Shown: positions 50,632-58,661 of the stretch, piece by piece | Numbering within the stretch: the stretch's first letter is position 1 | Layout: each line of letters begins with the position of its first letter | NCBI GenBank assembly: GCA_018396725.1 | Contig: JAGTRC010000002.1 | Location: forward strand, 1-64,000 | Length of the DNA: 64,000 nt | Direction: 5' to 3' | From: Candidatus Bathyarchaeota archaeon | Lineage (GTDB): Archaea; Thermoproteota; Bathyarchaeia; 40CM-2-53-6; DTGE01 | The notes under the pieces: generated by a model | The model's database searches: none | Told to the model about the DNA's origin: nothing | Seen by the model: only the letters and a program-made list of their open reading frames with translations | Position numbers and translations under genes: made by a program

Positions 50632-52254
50632 TTACTCCGGCGGTACGGCTGCGAAGATCTTCTCGACGTCTATGCCCTTCTTCTTGTTCTGATAGGTGTA
50701 ATATAGGTACCAGAACGTGGAGTTCATGAGCAGTATTATCGTCACAGCTATGGATAGTGGATCCACCGTGCGGATGCCCATGAAGAGGACGTAGAAGTAG
50801 ACCGCCACGGTTATGAAGCCGAATATGCTCATCAGCGGGAACCCCATGACTGTGGCGCGGAATCCCCTGTTCCAGATCTCGGGCCTGTGGAATGGGAGCG
50901 TCATGGCGGCCCACCCCCAGAATATGGGGAGGAGCGTGCCGTAGATGAACAGGCTTATGGAGAGTATCACCGGTATGTAGAGGGACAGCACCGCTACTAT
51001 GACGCTGAGTATGAAGCAGTAGAGAACCGAGTAGACCGGGCTGTGCCACCTCGGATGTATGTAGGCGAACTTCTCGGGGGAGTACCTGTCCATGGCCATG
51101 GCGTAGAATGGCCTAGTGGTCCAGAAGTAGCCCATGGGTATGAGCCCTATGACGGCTATGAAGGGTGTAAGCGCTGAGAACAATGCTAGGCCTGGGTTGG
51201 TCGTAAGGGATGAGGCGAAGAAGGATGTGGAAGGCTGGATCCCGGGGTTCAACTTCAACTGGTTGGCGTAGCCTCCCATGACGACGAAGTCATACATGTG
51301 GAGGAAGTCCCCTAGGGAGTATTCCATGGCCGCGGCTATGCCAGCGCTCAGCCCCATCAGGACGAGGCCTGAAAGGCCTATGCCTATCATGAAGCTGATC
51401 CTCGGCTTAGCCACTTCGCCGCCTAGGGGTGCCACGTTGTTCGGGTATAGGAAGCCCGTCGCCACGAGCAGGCTTGCGCCGGTAGCTGAGAGGCTGAAGG
51501 AAGGCTTGGTCCACCCATTGGCTTTCGCCACCTCAACTATCTCCTTGTAGGCTCCGGAGCCCCAGACGGCGTCCCATGCGGATTGGATCGAGGCGGGTGG
51601 ATGCGCCAGGAACAGGCCTATCATGAGGAGTATGCCTATCACGGTGAGGCCGCTTATGACAACCATGAACCTTTTAAGCCATCTAGCCCCGAAGAAGTCC
51701 AGGAGCGCCCCCATTACCAGGAGGGCCAGGGTGATGGAGAGCAACGCGCCCTTATCCGTGCTTATGTATTGGCCTAGGCTGGTCAGCTGGGGGTTGTGGA
51801 CTATCTGCCCATATATGAGTATGGAGGCCCCCAGGAACCCGGCGGCGAAATAGGAGACGACCGCGTCGGCTATGGGGTTCCATACGACGGCCCTCCACCC
51901 CTCGAGCATCCCGAAGAGGGGGTGTAGACCCCTCGCTATGACCACGTAGTTGCCGCCCGACCTGGGCATGCATACCATCATTAGAGCCAACGCTAAGCCC
52001 TGGAAAGTCACTATTATCCCCGCTATGATGAAGGAGAGGGTTACGCTGCATCCCGGGAACATGAACGGGAGCATGGCTATGAACATGAAGAACCATGGGC
52101 TTGTGGAGGCCTTGATGGGGAAGAAGATTATGGACCAGGGACCGATCTCCTTGGCCAGTCCGGAAGCTTCCCTGACGAACAGGAGCGGCTTCTCCGACAA
52201 GTTTTCCACCGAGAACTTAGATAATGTACGTTTCCTCTTTTTAAGATTTTCCAT
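50632..52254 (-). CDS. APC-superfamily amino-acid permease
   Basis: 540 residues. About 12 hydrophobic stretches, starting FVREASGLAKEIGPWSIIFF, then ALALMMVCMPRSGGNYVVIA, a classical APC motif ('P..GG.Y..'). Cytoplasmic N- and C-termini are basic. It imports amino acids or polyamines; the substrate is unknown. The protein has a strong AT-free membrane composition and no neighbouring operon genes on the strand. Confidence 0.85.
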   Translation of the reverse strand: MENLKKRKRTLSKFSVENLSEKPLLFVREASGLAKEIGPWSIIFFPIKASTSPWFFMFIAMLPFMFPGCSVTLSFIIAGIIVTFQGLALALMMVCMPRSGGNYVVIARGLHPLFGMLEGWRAVVWNPIADAVVSYFAAGFLGASILIYGQIVHNPQLTSLGQYISTDKGALLSITLALLVMGALLDFFGARWLKRFMVVISGLTVIGILLMIGLFLAHPPASIQSAWDAVWGSGAYKEIVEVAKANGWTKPSFSLSATGASLLVATGFLYPNNVAPLGGEVAKPRISFMIGIGLSGLVLMGLSAGIAAAMEYSLGDFLHMYDFVVMGGYANQLKLNPGIQPSTSFFASSLTTNPGLALFSALTPFIAVIGLIPMGYFWTTRPFYAMAMDRYSPEKFAYIHPRWHSPVYSVLYCFILSVIVAVLSLYIPVILSISLFIYGTLLPIFWGWAAMTLPFHRPEIWNRGFRATVMGFPLMSIFGFITVAVYFYVLFMGIRTVDPLSIAVTIILLMNSTFWYLYYTYQNKKKGIDVEKIFAAVPPE

Positions 52255-52481
52255 AGCCGCCGGGCAGCCGCGGAGTAAAAGCAGCGAATAAAACCCTAAC
52301 CTAAATATAGAGGAGGGGAGAAAGAGAGGATAAGGGGGGAAGGTGGAAGGGGATAGGGAATGGACGGATACGGTGTCCCATCCAGCCCCTCATGATCCCA
52401 TCTAGGGGGTGGCCTGGAATACGCTCCGAGAAGCCCGCTGGGAGAGGGAGGGAGGGGGGCGGCCCCGGAGGCCGCGCGGGC

Positions 52482-53180
52482 TTGGATCTAAAGCTCTTAA
52501 CTGATGTCATAGTCCTCTTAGACGGGTATAGGATAAACCGTTACAGGGATCCGAAGCCCTTCTCAGAGGCTATAAGGGAGGGGAAGCTGGGCGAGAACCT
52601 AAGGGAGGAATGGCCCCGCGTGGAGCGCATCCTATTGGATATGGCTGGGGAGCCTGGGGAATTGCCCGCGGTGCTGAGGCTCTTCAAGCTTAGAAGCATC
52701 TTAAACTATGTGGGGTATCTCTTCGCCACGGTGGTACTCCTCCTCGTCCTAGCCAGGCTCCTCCTAGGCTACGACCTAGGCGAATACTGGGGTCCCATGG
52801 TGGTGGCATCTATAATATTGATCCCTGGAAGCTGGCTTGCAGCCCAGTACATGAACTATAGGATAGCTGTGGAGGTGGAGAGATACTACGAGGATAATCC
52901 CCACCTCCACAGGAGGGAGAAGCTTTATCTTAAGGAGTTGAATCAGAGGCTCATAAACACCTTGATATCCCATTTAAAGGCGTGGAGGATGGACCCCAGG
53001 GATTACGCCATGGGGCTATACAACGTGGACTATCAGGGTATAACCATCGTTGAGGCCCCTACATCCCTGAGGAAATACTACACGGTGATTCCGGACCTCT
53101 CAGGGATGGATCGTGAACCCGTGAGGGGGAAGAAGGGGAGGAGAAGGGCGTCCCAGCCTCCCCGTAGGGAGAGCTCATGA
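52482..53180 (+). CDS. Two-helix membrane protein of unknown function
   Basis: About 232 residues from TTG 52482 (GGAGG about 11 nt upstream). A soluble start (LKLLTDVIVLLDGYRINRY) is followed by two transmembrane helices (ILNYVGYLFATVVLLLVLARLLL and WGPMVVASIILIPGSWLAA), then a soluble tail with a histidine-rich and coiled segment (YYEDNPHLHRREKLYLKELN). No motif is recognised. It precedes the tRNA thiolation gene by 80 nt. Confidence 0.6.
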   Translation: MDLKLLTDVIVLLDGYRINRYRDPKPFSEAIREGKLGENLREEWPRVERILLDMAGEPGELPAVLRLFKLRSILNYVGYLFATVVLLLVLARLLLGYDLGEYWGPMVVASIILIPGSWLAAQYMNYRIAVEVERYYEDNPHLHRREKLYLKELNQRLINTLISHLKAWRMDPRDYAMGLYNVDYQGITIVEAPTSLRKYYTVIPDLSGMDREPVRGKKGRRRASQPPRRESS

Positions 53181-53260
53181 AGCCGATCGGAGACGGGGAC
53201 CACCCCTCGATCGAACCCGGGGCCGGGAGAGGAGACACGGGGATAAGGAGTTGAGGGCCC

Positions 53261-54226
53261 ATGCCCCTCTGCTACAACTGCAGGATCAGGGTCAGCGACG
53301 TATACCTCGCCTATTCAAGGCGATACCTGTGCAGTGAATGCTTCAAGAACCATTTCGAGAGGAAGGTTAAGTCCACCATAGCCAAGTATCGCATGATCCG
53401 TAGGGGGGAGAGGATAGGGGTAGCCGTCTCAGGGGGCAAGGACAGCACATCCCTACTCTACGCTTTAAGGAGGCTCTATCCATCTCTGGATATGATCGCG
53501 ATCCACATAGACCTGGGCATAGAGGGATACTCCGAACACTGCCACCGTATAGTGAGGGAGTTCACCCATAGGCTGGGAACCCCCCTGGTGGATTACAGCC
53601 TGGAGGAGGAGGGCTACACCCTCCACGACCTCCAGGGGACTGGGAGGGGGAGGAAGATGTGCAGCCCCTGCGGCGTGGTTAAGAGGCATCTCCTGAACAG
53701 GCTGGCCCTGGAGGCAGGGGTTGACAGGCTGGCTACAGGCCATAACCTGGACGACATGGTGGAGGTGATCCTCAACTGCTACATACACGGGGACGTGGAC
53801 CAGCTGAGGAGGATCCACCCCGTCCTACCAGGGGGACATCCCAGACTCGCCGCCAGGATAAAGCCGTTATGCGAGCTCACCGAGGAGGAGGATCTCCTCT
53901 ACGCCCTGTACTCGGAGTTACCCTTCAGGTCGGCTTCATGCCCCCTAGCGGAGGGGGCCAGGAGCATAAAGGGGAAGAGGCTCATAGCGGCGATAACCGG
54001 GGAGATACCCCAGTTTAAACATCTACTATTCAAATCCTACCTTAAAAGGATCCATCCAAATCTTAAACCCCTAGAGGGGGAAATAAGGGAGTGCCGGATA
54101 TGCGGCTTCCCCACATCCCTCCAGGTATGCGCCTTCTGCAGGATAACCCAGCTGGCTAGGGGGCAGCGTCTTCGACTGGGCGGGATGGGGCCCACTGCGG
54201 AGGGGGATCAAGGCCTCCCCGGCTAA
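53261..54226 (+). CDS. tRNA 2-thiolation enzyme (TtuA/Ncs6 family)
   Basis: 321 residues. An N-terminal zinc finger (CYNCRIRVSD, then LCSECFKNHF), the PP-loop VAVSGGKDSTSLLYALRR, the middle CSPCGVVKRH and a C-terminal zinc finger (CRICGFPTSLQVCAFC) are family features of TtuA/Ncs6/CTU1. These enzymes adenylate and thiolate uridine in tRNA (position 54 or 34) using a Fe-S cluster. ATGHNLDDMVE is the family loop. The start at ATG 53261 fits with the first CxxC. Confidence 0.92.
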   Translation: MPLCYNCRIRVSDVYLAYSRRYLCSECFKNHFERKVKSTIAKYRMIRRGERIGVAVSGGKDSTSLLYALRRLYPSLDMIAIHIDLGIEGYSEHCHRIVREFTHRLGTPLVDYSLEEEGYTLHDLQGTGRGRKMCSPCGVVKRHLLNRLALEAGVDRLATGHNLDDMVEVILNCYIHGDVDQLRRIHPVLPGGHPRLAARIKPLCELTEEEDLLYALYSELPFRSASCPLAEGARSIKGKRLIAAITGEIPQFKHLLFKSYLKRIHPNLKPLEGEIRECRICGFPTSLQVCAFCRITQLARGQRLRLGGMGPTAEGDQGLPG

Positions 54227-54648
54227 ACCCTCCGCCTCAAAGCCCTCCATATTAGGCCCTGCCTATATGAGAGGTATCTCAGGTATAAGGGGTCGGCCTC
54301 CAAGGCCTTCCTCGCATCCTCCACGTTCCTGAGGTGTATGAGCTGATCCACCGAGACTTCAGGGCCGGGCCACTCTCCCCTCCTACGATACTCCGCCTCC
54401 ACCAGCCCCACATCCTCCAGGTTTTTAACAGCCCTCCCTATCTCCTCATCCCGGGATGGGAAAGGCTCCCCGGAGAAGCTTAGAAGCCTGGCCAGGTCGC
54501 CCCTAATCTCGCTCCTCCAAGAGACGCCGTGATGTATGGCTAAGACCCTCAGGATATGGGCTGAAAGCTTAGCCGTATCGCTGGAGCCCTCATCCCTGAG
54601 GACCCTACGCACCATCTCAAATACGTCCACGCCGGAGCCGTCGAACAA
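54223..54648 (-). CDS. Conserved-looking hypothetical protein with winged-helix character
   Basis: 141 residues from TTG 54648. Helix-rich, with LSAHILRVLAIHHGVSWRSE and IGRAVKNLEDVGLVEAEYRR that read like a winged helix. No enzyme motif is seen. Its 3' end overlaps the thiolase gene by four bases. Function is unknown. Confidence 0.6.
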   Translation of the reverse strand: MFDGSGVDVFEMVRRVLRDEGSSDTAKLSAHILRVLAIHHGVSWRSEIRGDLARLLSFSGEPFPSRDEEIGRAVKNLEDVGLVEAEYRRRGEWPGPEVSVDQLIHLRNVEDARKALEADPLYLRYLSYRQGLIWRALRRRV

Positions 54649-54838
54649 GCGGTGAACACCAGCGAACCCTTTAAATTCATGTAGCGGATCCCTAAACGGA
54701 CCACGATATTAATAGGGGGGCCGTCGAGTTTAAAAGCTCTTCGGGGGATGCCCGTCCAACGCATCAAGGTACACCTTAAGGGTTGATAGTGAATCCCGCA
54801 GTGGATGGATTTAAAAGGGGGTCACGGGAGGATCACGC

Positions 54839-55900
54839 GTGAAGGGGTGTGGGCTGATGTTCAGGGTCTTGGCCTCGGACTTCGACGGGACCCTAACCGA
54901 TGGAGAGAGACTGCTCTCCCTGGAGGCGGTCAGGATGCTGAGGGCACTCCAGCTCAGGGGGGTCGCCGTCTCCCTCGTCTCAGGGATGAATTACCCCTCC
55001 CTCTTCAAGCTGAGCCTCCACCTCGGATGCAGGGGCGCCGTGATAGCTGAGAACGGCGCCGTGGTAAGCTATGGGGGCGAGGTCAGGGTTCTAGGGGATA
55101 AGGATCCCTCCCTCAGGGTTTTAAGGACGTTGAAGGAGAGGTTTCCAAGCCTCAAGGAGTCCTGGGATAACCGTTACAGGAGTGTAGATGTAGGCTTCGA
55201 GAGGAACCTGCCCAAGGACGAGGTCTCAAGCTTCGTGGAGAGATGCTCCAGGGAGGTCAGGTTCATCGACAGCGGAGTAGCCTACCACATCCTCGACAGG
55301 CGCGTGGATAAGGGGGTTGGCCTAAGGGTTGCAGCCGGGCTCATGGAGGTTAACCCCTCGGATATAGCCGCCGTGGGAGATAACGAGAACGACCTAGAGC
55401 TCTTCCAGGAAGCCGGCTACTCCATAGCATTGGCCAACGCCCCCCAGAAACTGAAGGATGAGGCCGACCACGTCACAGCCCATCCCTATGGGCTGGGCTT
55501 CGTGGAGGCTGCCAACCTGGTGATGGGCAGGCTTAAAGTGAAGATGGTGGGCTTAGACTATCCCGGAAGGCTCGGATCTATGGATAAGATAGAAGCCCTA
55601 AGGAGGATCGGGGAACACGTGGAATCCAAGGGCCACATCCCAGTGGACCTGCCCAGGGAAGGAGGAGGATTCGACTCAAAGATGGACTACGCCGCAGGCA
55701 TGGACCTCATAGTAGCTTATCTCGGTAAGCCCGAGGATCTGAGCAGCCTCCAGCCGGAGCTCTCCTACGCGAAATGGATGGGGAAGAGGATAGTGGCGTT
55801 AACCCAGGTTGAAACCCTGGATTTAAGCCTTTTCCACGAGATCTACGAGGACCCCGGGGAGCTCCTGAAAGGAGAAGCGGAGATACTCCATCCACACTGA
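54839..55900 (+). CDS. HAD phosphatase fused to a Rossmann-like domain
   Basis: 353 residues from GTG 54839; ATG 54857 is a likely start (MFRVLASDFDGTLTDG). The HAD motifs are DFDGTLTD (catalytic D), VSLVSGMNYP, IAENGAVVSYGGE and VGDNENDLELFQEAGYSIAL, as in archaeal phosphoglycolate phosphatase-type HADs (cap C2). After residue ~225 a separate ~115-residue part follows: KMVGLDYPGRLG, MDLIVAYLGKPEDLSSLQPE, LSYAKWMGKRIVAL. It resembles nucleoside 2-deoxyribosyltransferase-like/TIR-like Rossmann folds ('DLVVADLS...ELGYAKALGKPVIAL'). This fusion is unusual. Confidence 0.78.
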   Translation: MKGCGLMFRVLASDFDGTLTDGERLLSLEAVRMLRALQLRGVAVSLVSGMNYPSLFKLSLHLGCRGAVIAENGAVVSYGGEVRVLGDKDPSLRVLRTLKERFPSLKESWDNRYRSVDVGFERNLPKDEVSSFVERCSREVRFIDSGVAYHILDRRVDKGVGLRVAAGLMEVNPSDIAAVGDNENDLELFQEAGYSIALANAPQKLKDEADHVTAHPYGLGFVEAANLVMGRLKVKMVGLDYPGRLGSMDKIEALRRIGEHVESKGHIPVDLPREGGGFDSKMDYAAGMDLIVAYLGKPEDLSSLQPELSYAKWMGKRIVALTQVETLDLSLFHEIYEDPGELLKGEAEILHPH

Positions 55901-55930
55901 ACGGACGAGGCCATCCAAGTTAGTTTAGGG

Positions 55931-57163
55931 TTAAGCGACCTCCCTGAAGTCCATCGTACCCCTCCGGATCCTCCCCTTATAGCCGGATATGTCCGTCCCC
56001 TCCCTTACCAGGGTTTGGATCGCCCCCGCCTCCCTCACGTCTCCGAGGAGGATGGCGCCTACGAGGCGTGCCCCCTCAACTACGATCTTCCGGTATACGG
56101 GTGGATCCTCAGCGGCCGAGGCGTAGACTTCGTATCCATCCCCAGTAGGGTTCGCCAACCCAATGCTCGCGAACGGTAGGCCGAAGACGGACTCCGTGTT
56201 GGCGGCTATTGATCCCCGATACCTCGATGGCTTCCCAGCCATGTTCTCCCCGGCTACACGGCCCTGCTCCTCAGCGTTGGACCAGCTCGTATGGACGATG
56301 CGCCTGCCCAGGATGGGATCGTAGGCTTCAGCGACATCCCCAGCCGCGTAGACGTGTCCCACGGTGGAGCGAAGGTGATCGTCGACTAGGACTCCCCTAC
56401 CCGTCTTCAAGGGGGAGCCTCTGACCCATCCAATGGAGGGCTGGACGCCCACGGCGACGAGGACCATCTGGCACGGGATGACACGGCCCCCGCTGGTGGA
56501 AGCGGATTCAACCTGATCCTCCCCCTTGAAGGCTTTAACTCCTTCCCCGAGCAGGATCTTAACCCCGTTCTCGGATAGCCGCTTCACCAATAGACGGGAG
56601 GCTTCCCCGTCGAGGATGCCGGGGCAGAGCCTATCCCCCAGCTCCAGAATTGTGGCGTCCACCCCGTTCGCCCTAGCAGCCTCAGCCAGATTGAGGCCTA
56701 GGAGGCCCCCTCCAACCACGAGGACATGGGAAGCCCCCGCCATCCCATCCCTGATCTCCTCAGCGTCGTCCAGGGTCCTCAGGGTGTACACCCCTCTAAG
56801 GCTGAGCCCCTCAACCCTGGGCTTGAGGGGCTCAGCCCCGGTGGCTATTAAAGCCTCTCCGTAGCGTATCCTCCCTATACTCGTCTCCACCAGGCGACTC
56901 GAGGCGTCTAGGCGGAGGGCCTCCACGCCCCGGAGAACCTCGACCCCCAACTCCTCATAGTAGTTTAAAGGCTTGACGGTGAGCTTATCTAGGGATATCC
57001 GGCCGGCGATGTACCATGCAAGACTCTTCCTATAATAGAAGGGATGCCTCTCCCTTGAAACCACCGTTACAGGGGAGTCGGGGTTGAACGCCCTCAAACC
57101 CTCCACGGCGGCCATCCCGGCTGCGCCGCCGCCCACCACCAGGAACCTGGCTGAAATCTCCAT
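55931..57163 (-). CDS. FAD-dependent NAD(P)H oxidoreductase
   Basis: 410 residues. N-terminal FAD-binding LVVGGGAAGMAAVEGLRAF, the NAD(P)-binding VLVVGGGLLGLNLAEAARAN, and VYAAGDVAEAYD, then a C-terminal dimerisation part (ITRE-like), make it a pyridine-nucleotide-disulfide family member. The CoA disulfide reductase cysteine is not seen after HPFYYRKSLAWY, so it looks more like NADH oxidase or rubredoxin/nitrite reductase-type enzymes. Electron acceptor is unknown. Confidence 0.88.
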   Translation of the reverse strand: MEISARFLVVGGGAAGMAAVEGLRAFNPDSPVTVVSRERHPFYYRKSLAWYIAGRISLDKLTVKPLNYYEELGVEVLRGVEALRLDASSRLVETSIGRIRYGEALIATGAEPLKPRVEGLSLRGVYTLRTLDDAEEIRDGMAGASHVLVVGGGLLGLNLAEAARANGVDATILELGDRLCPGILDGEASRLLVKRLSENGVKILLGEGVKAFKGEDQVESASTSGGRVIPCQMVLVAVGVQPSIGWVRGSPLKTGRGVLVDDHLRSTVGHVYAAGDVAEAYDPILGRRIVHTSWSNAEEQGRVAGENMAGKPSRYRGSIAANTESVFGLPFASIGLANPTGDGYEVYASAAEDPPVYRKIVVEGARLVGAILLGDVREAGAIQTLVREGTDISGYKGRIRRGTMDFREVA

Positions 57164-57363
57164 TTTTATTTAATCCCGGCTCCGTCGAGGCTGGTAGCCC
57201 TATCCTATTCAGCTGGGAAGCCTATAATCTTTTCCGTGGAGTCGAGGGCTAAACCCGTGAGGCCTAAACATCACGGCCTCGAAAAAGCCTCGGATGGGGA
57301 GGAGGAGCTGAGCTGATACTTTTTTATCCCTGACCTATGAATTCCTTTGTCTGGTGTCATGGG

Positions 57364-58128
57364 ATGGGGGTTTGGAGGCTCATCCCGCTGGAGGTTCATT
57401 CAGCCGCCTTGAACATGGCGGTGGACGAGGTCCTACTGGGATCCGTCTCCAAGGGGGACTCCCCTAACACCGTCAGGTTCTATCGTTGGAGGCCTTCAGC
57501 CGTCTCCATAGGGTACTTCCAGAGCCTCATGGACGAGGTTGACCTGGAGATGTGCCGCCGCCTAGGCGTGGACGTGGTGAGGAGGATAACTGGGGGAGGG
57601 GCCGTATATCACGACTTCGACGGGGAGGTCACCTACAGCGTCATAGCCAGGGAGGATTCCGGAATACCCCGGGACATCCCGGAATCCTACAAGGTCATAT
57701 GTAACGGGATAATTAAGGGTTTAGGGAGGCTCGGCTTAAAGGCCGAGTTCAAGCCTGTAAACGACGTGGTCTTAAACGGCCGTAAAGTATCGGGGAACGC
57801 CCAGACCCGGCGTATGGGCTGCATCCTCCAGCATGGAACAATACTCGTCGACTTGGATTTGAAGACCATGTTCCAGGTCTTGAAGGTGGGCGGCGCCAAG
57901 ATAAGCGATAAGGCCTTGAGGAGCGTGGAGGAGAGGGTTACATCCATCAGGAGGGAGCTGGGGAGGCAGGTATCATTGGAGGAGGCCTACACGGCCCTGA
58001 GAGAAGGCTTCAGGGAGGCGTTGAAGGCCGAGTTTAAATCCTCGAGGCTGAACCGGGGGGAGCTGGAGGAGGCGGAGCGGTTAGCCGAGTCCAAGTATGG
58101 GAGTCCTGAGTGGCTCGGCCTGAGGTGA
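57364..58128 (+). CDS. lplA: Lipoate-protein ligase, catalytic subunit
   Basis: About 254 residues from ATG 57364 (MGVWRLIPLE); ATG 57337 is an alternative. VRRITGGGAVYHDFDGEVTY and VLNGRKVSGNAQTRRMG, with the lysine of the KVSG motif, fit lipoate-protein ligase A. It activates lipoate with ATP and attaches it to lysines of E2 or GcvH-like proteins. Like other archaea (Thermoplasma is known), the C-terminal domain is on a separate gene, here next to it, so the two subunits work together. Confidence 0.9.
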   Translation: MGVWRLIPLEVHSAALNMAVDEVLLGSVSKGDSPNTVRFYRWRPSAVSIGYFQSLMDEVDLEMCRRLGVDVVRRITGGGAVYHDFDGEVTYSVIAREDSGIPRDIPESYKVICNGIIKGLGRLGLKAEFKPVNDVVLNGRKVSGNAQTRRMGCILQHGTILVDLDLKTMFQVLKVGGAKISDKALRSVEERVTSIRRELGRQVSLEEAYTALREGFREALKAEFKSSRLNRGELEEAERLAESKYGSPEWLGLR

Positions 58129-58149
58129 ACAGGATTGGGAAGGTGCGAG

Positions 58150-58416
58150 TTGAAGGTCCCAGGTGGGAAGCTTCTAAGAGTGGACTGCACGGTGGAGGAT
58201 CACCACCTACGGACGGTGAAGCTTTCGGGGGATTTCTTCCTCCACCCCGAGGAGTCCATAACCATCTTGGAGGAGCGGCTCAGGGGAGCGGAGGCCGAGG
58301 AATCGAAGATAAAGGGGATAATTGAAGGGTTCATCGGGGAGGGCCGCATCCTCATAGGGTTGGAGCCGAGGCATATAGTGGAGGCGATACTGAGGGCCGC
58401 CCGAGAAGCCGGCTAA
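58150..58416 (+). CDS. lplB: Lipoate-protein ligase C-terminal subunit
   Basis: 88 residues from TTG 58150, with GGAAGG upstream. MKVPGGKLLRVDCTVEDHHL, KLSGDFFLHPEESITILEER, VEAILRAAR fit the small LplB/CTD subunit required for lipoate adenylation in split archaeal ligases. It starts 21 nt after lplA. Confidence 0.88.
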   Translation: MKVPGGKLLRVDCTVEDHHLRTVKLSGDFFLHPEESITILEERLRGAEAEESKIKGIIEGFIGEGRILIGLEPRHIVEAILRAAREAG

Positions 58417-58661
58417 ACCCTCGCTTTTAACGGTTCCAGCGAATACCGGGCAAACCCATCCTCGACGTTTAACGGAAAGTTGTCAGGGAAACCCTTTAAC
58501 AGCCCCTCCGATAGGAAAACCCGGAAAAAGGGACGGGGACATCTTAAAGCCTAAAAGCACCCCTGGGGAGAGAGGGACTGGTAGGGGCTGAATCCAGGGA
58601 TGGGGGGATGAAAGGTCGAGAAGGAGAGGGGGGACTCGGTTAAATCCATAATCCATAATGG
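58417..58661. other. Intergenic region before the M6-like gene
   Basis: No gene seen. GGTTAAATCC at ~58636-58645 is a possible TATA element for the gene at 58662. Confidence 0.35.
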
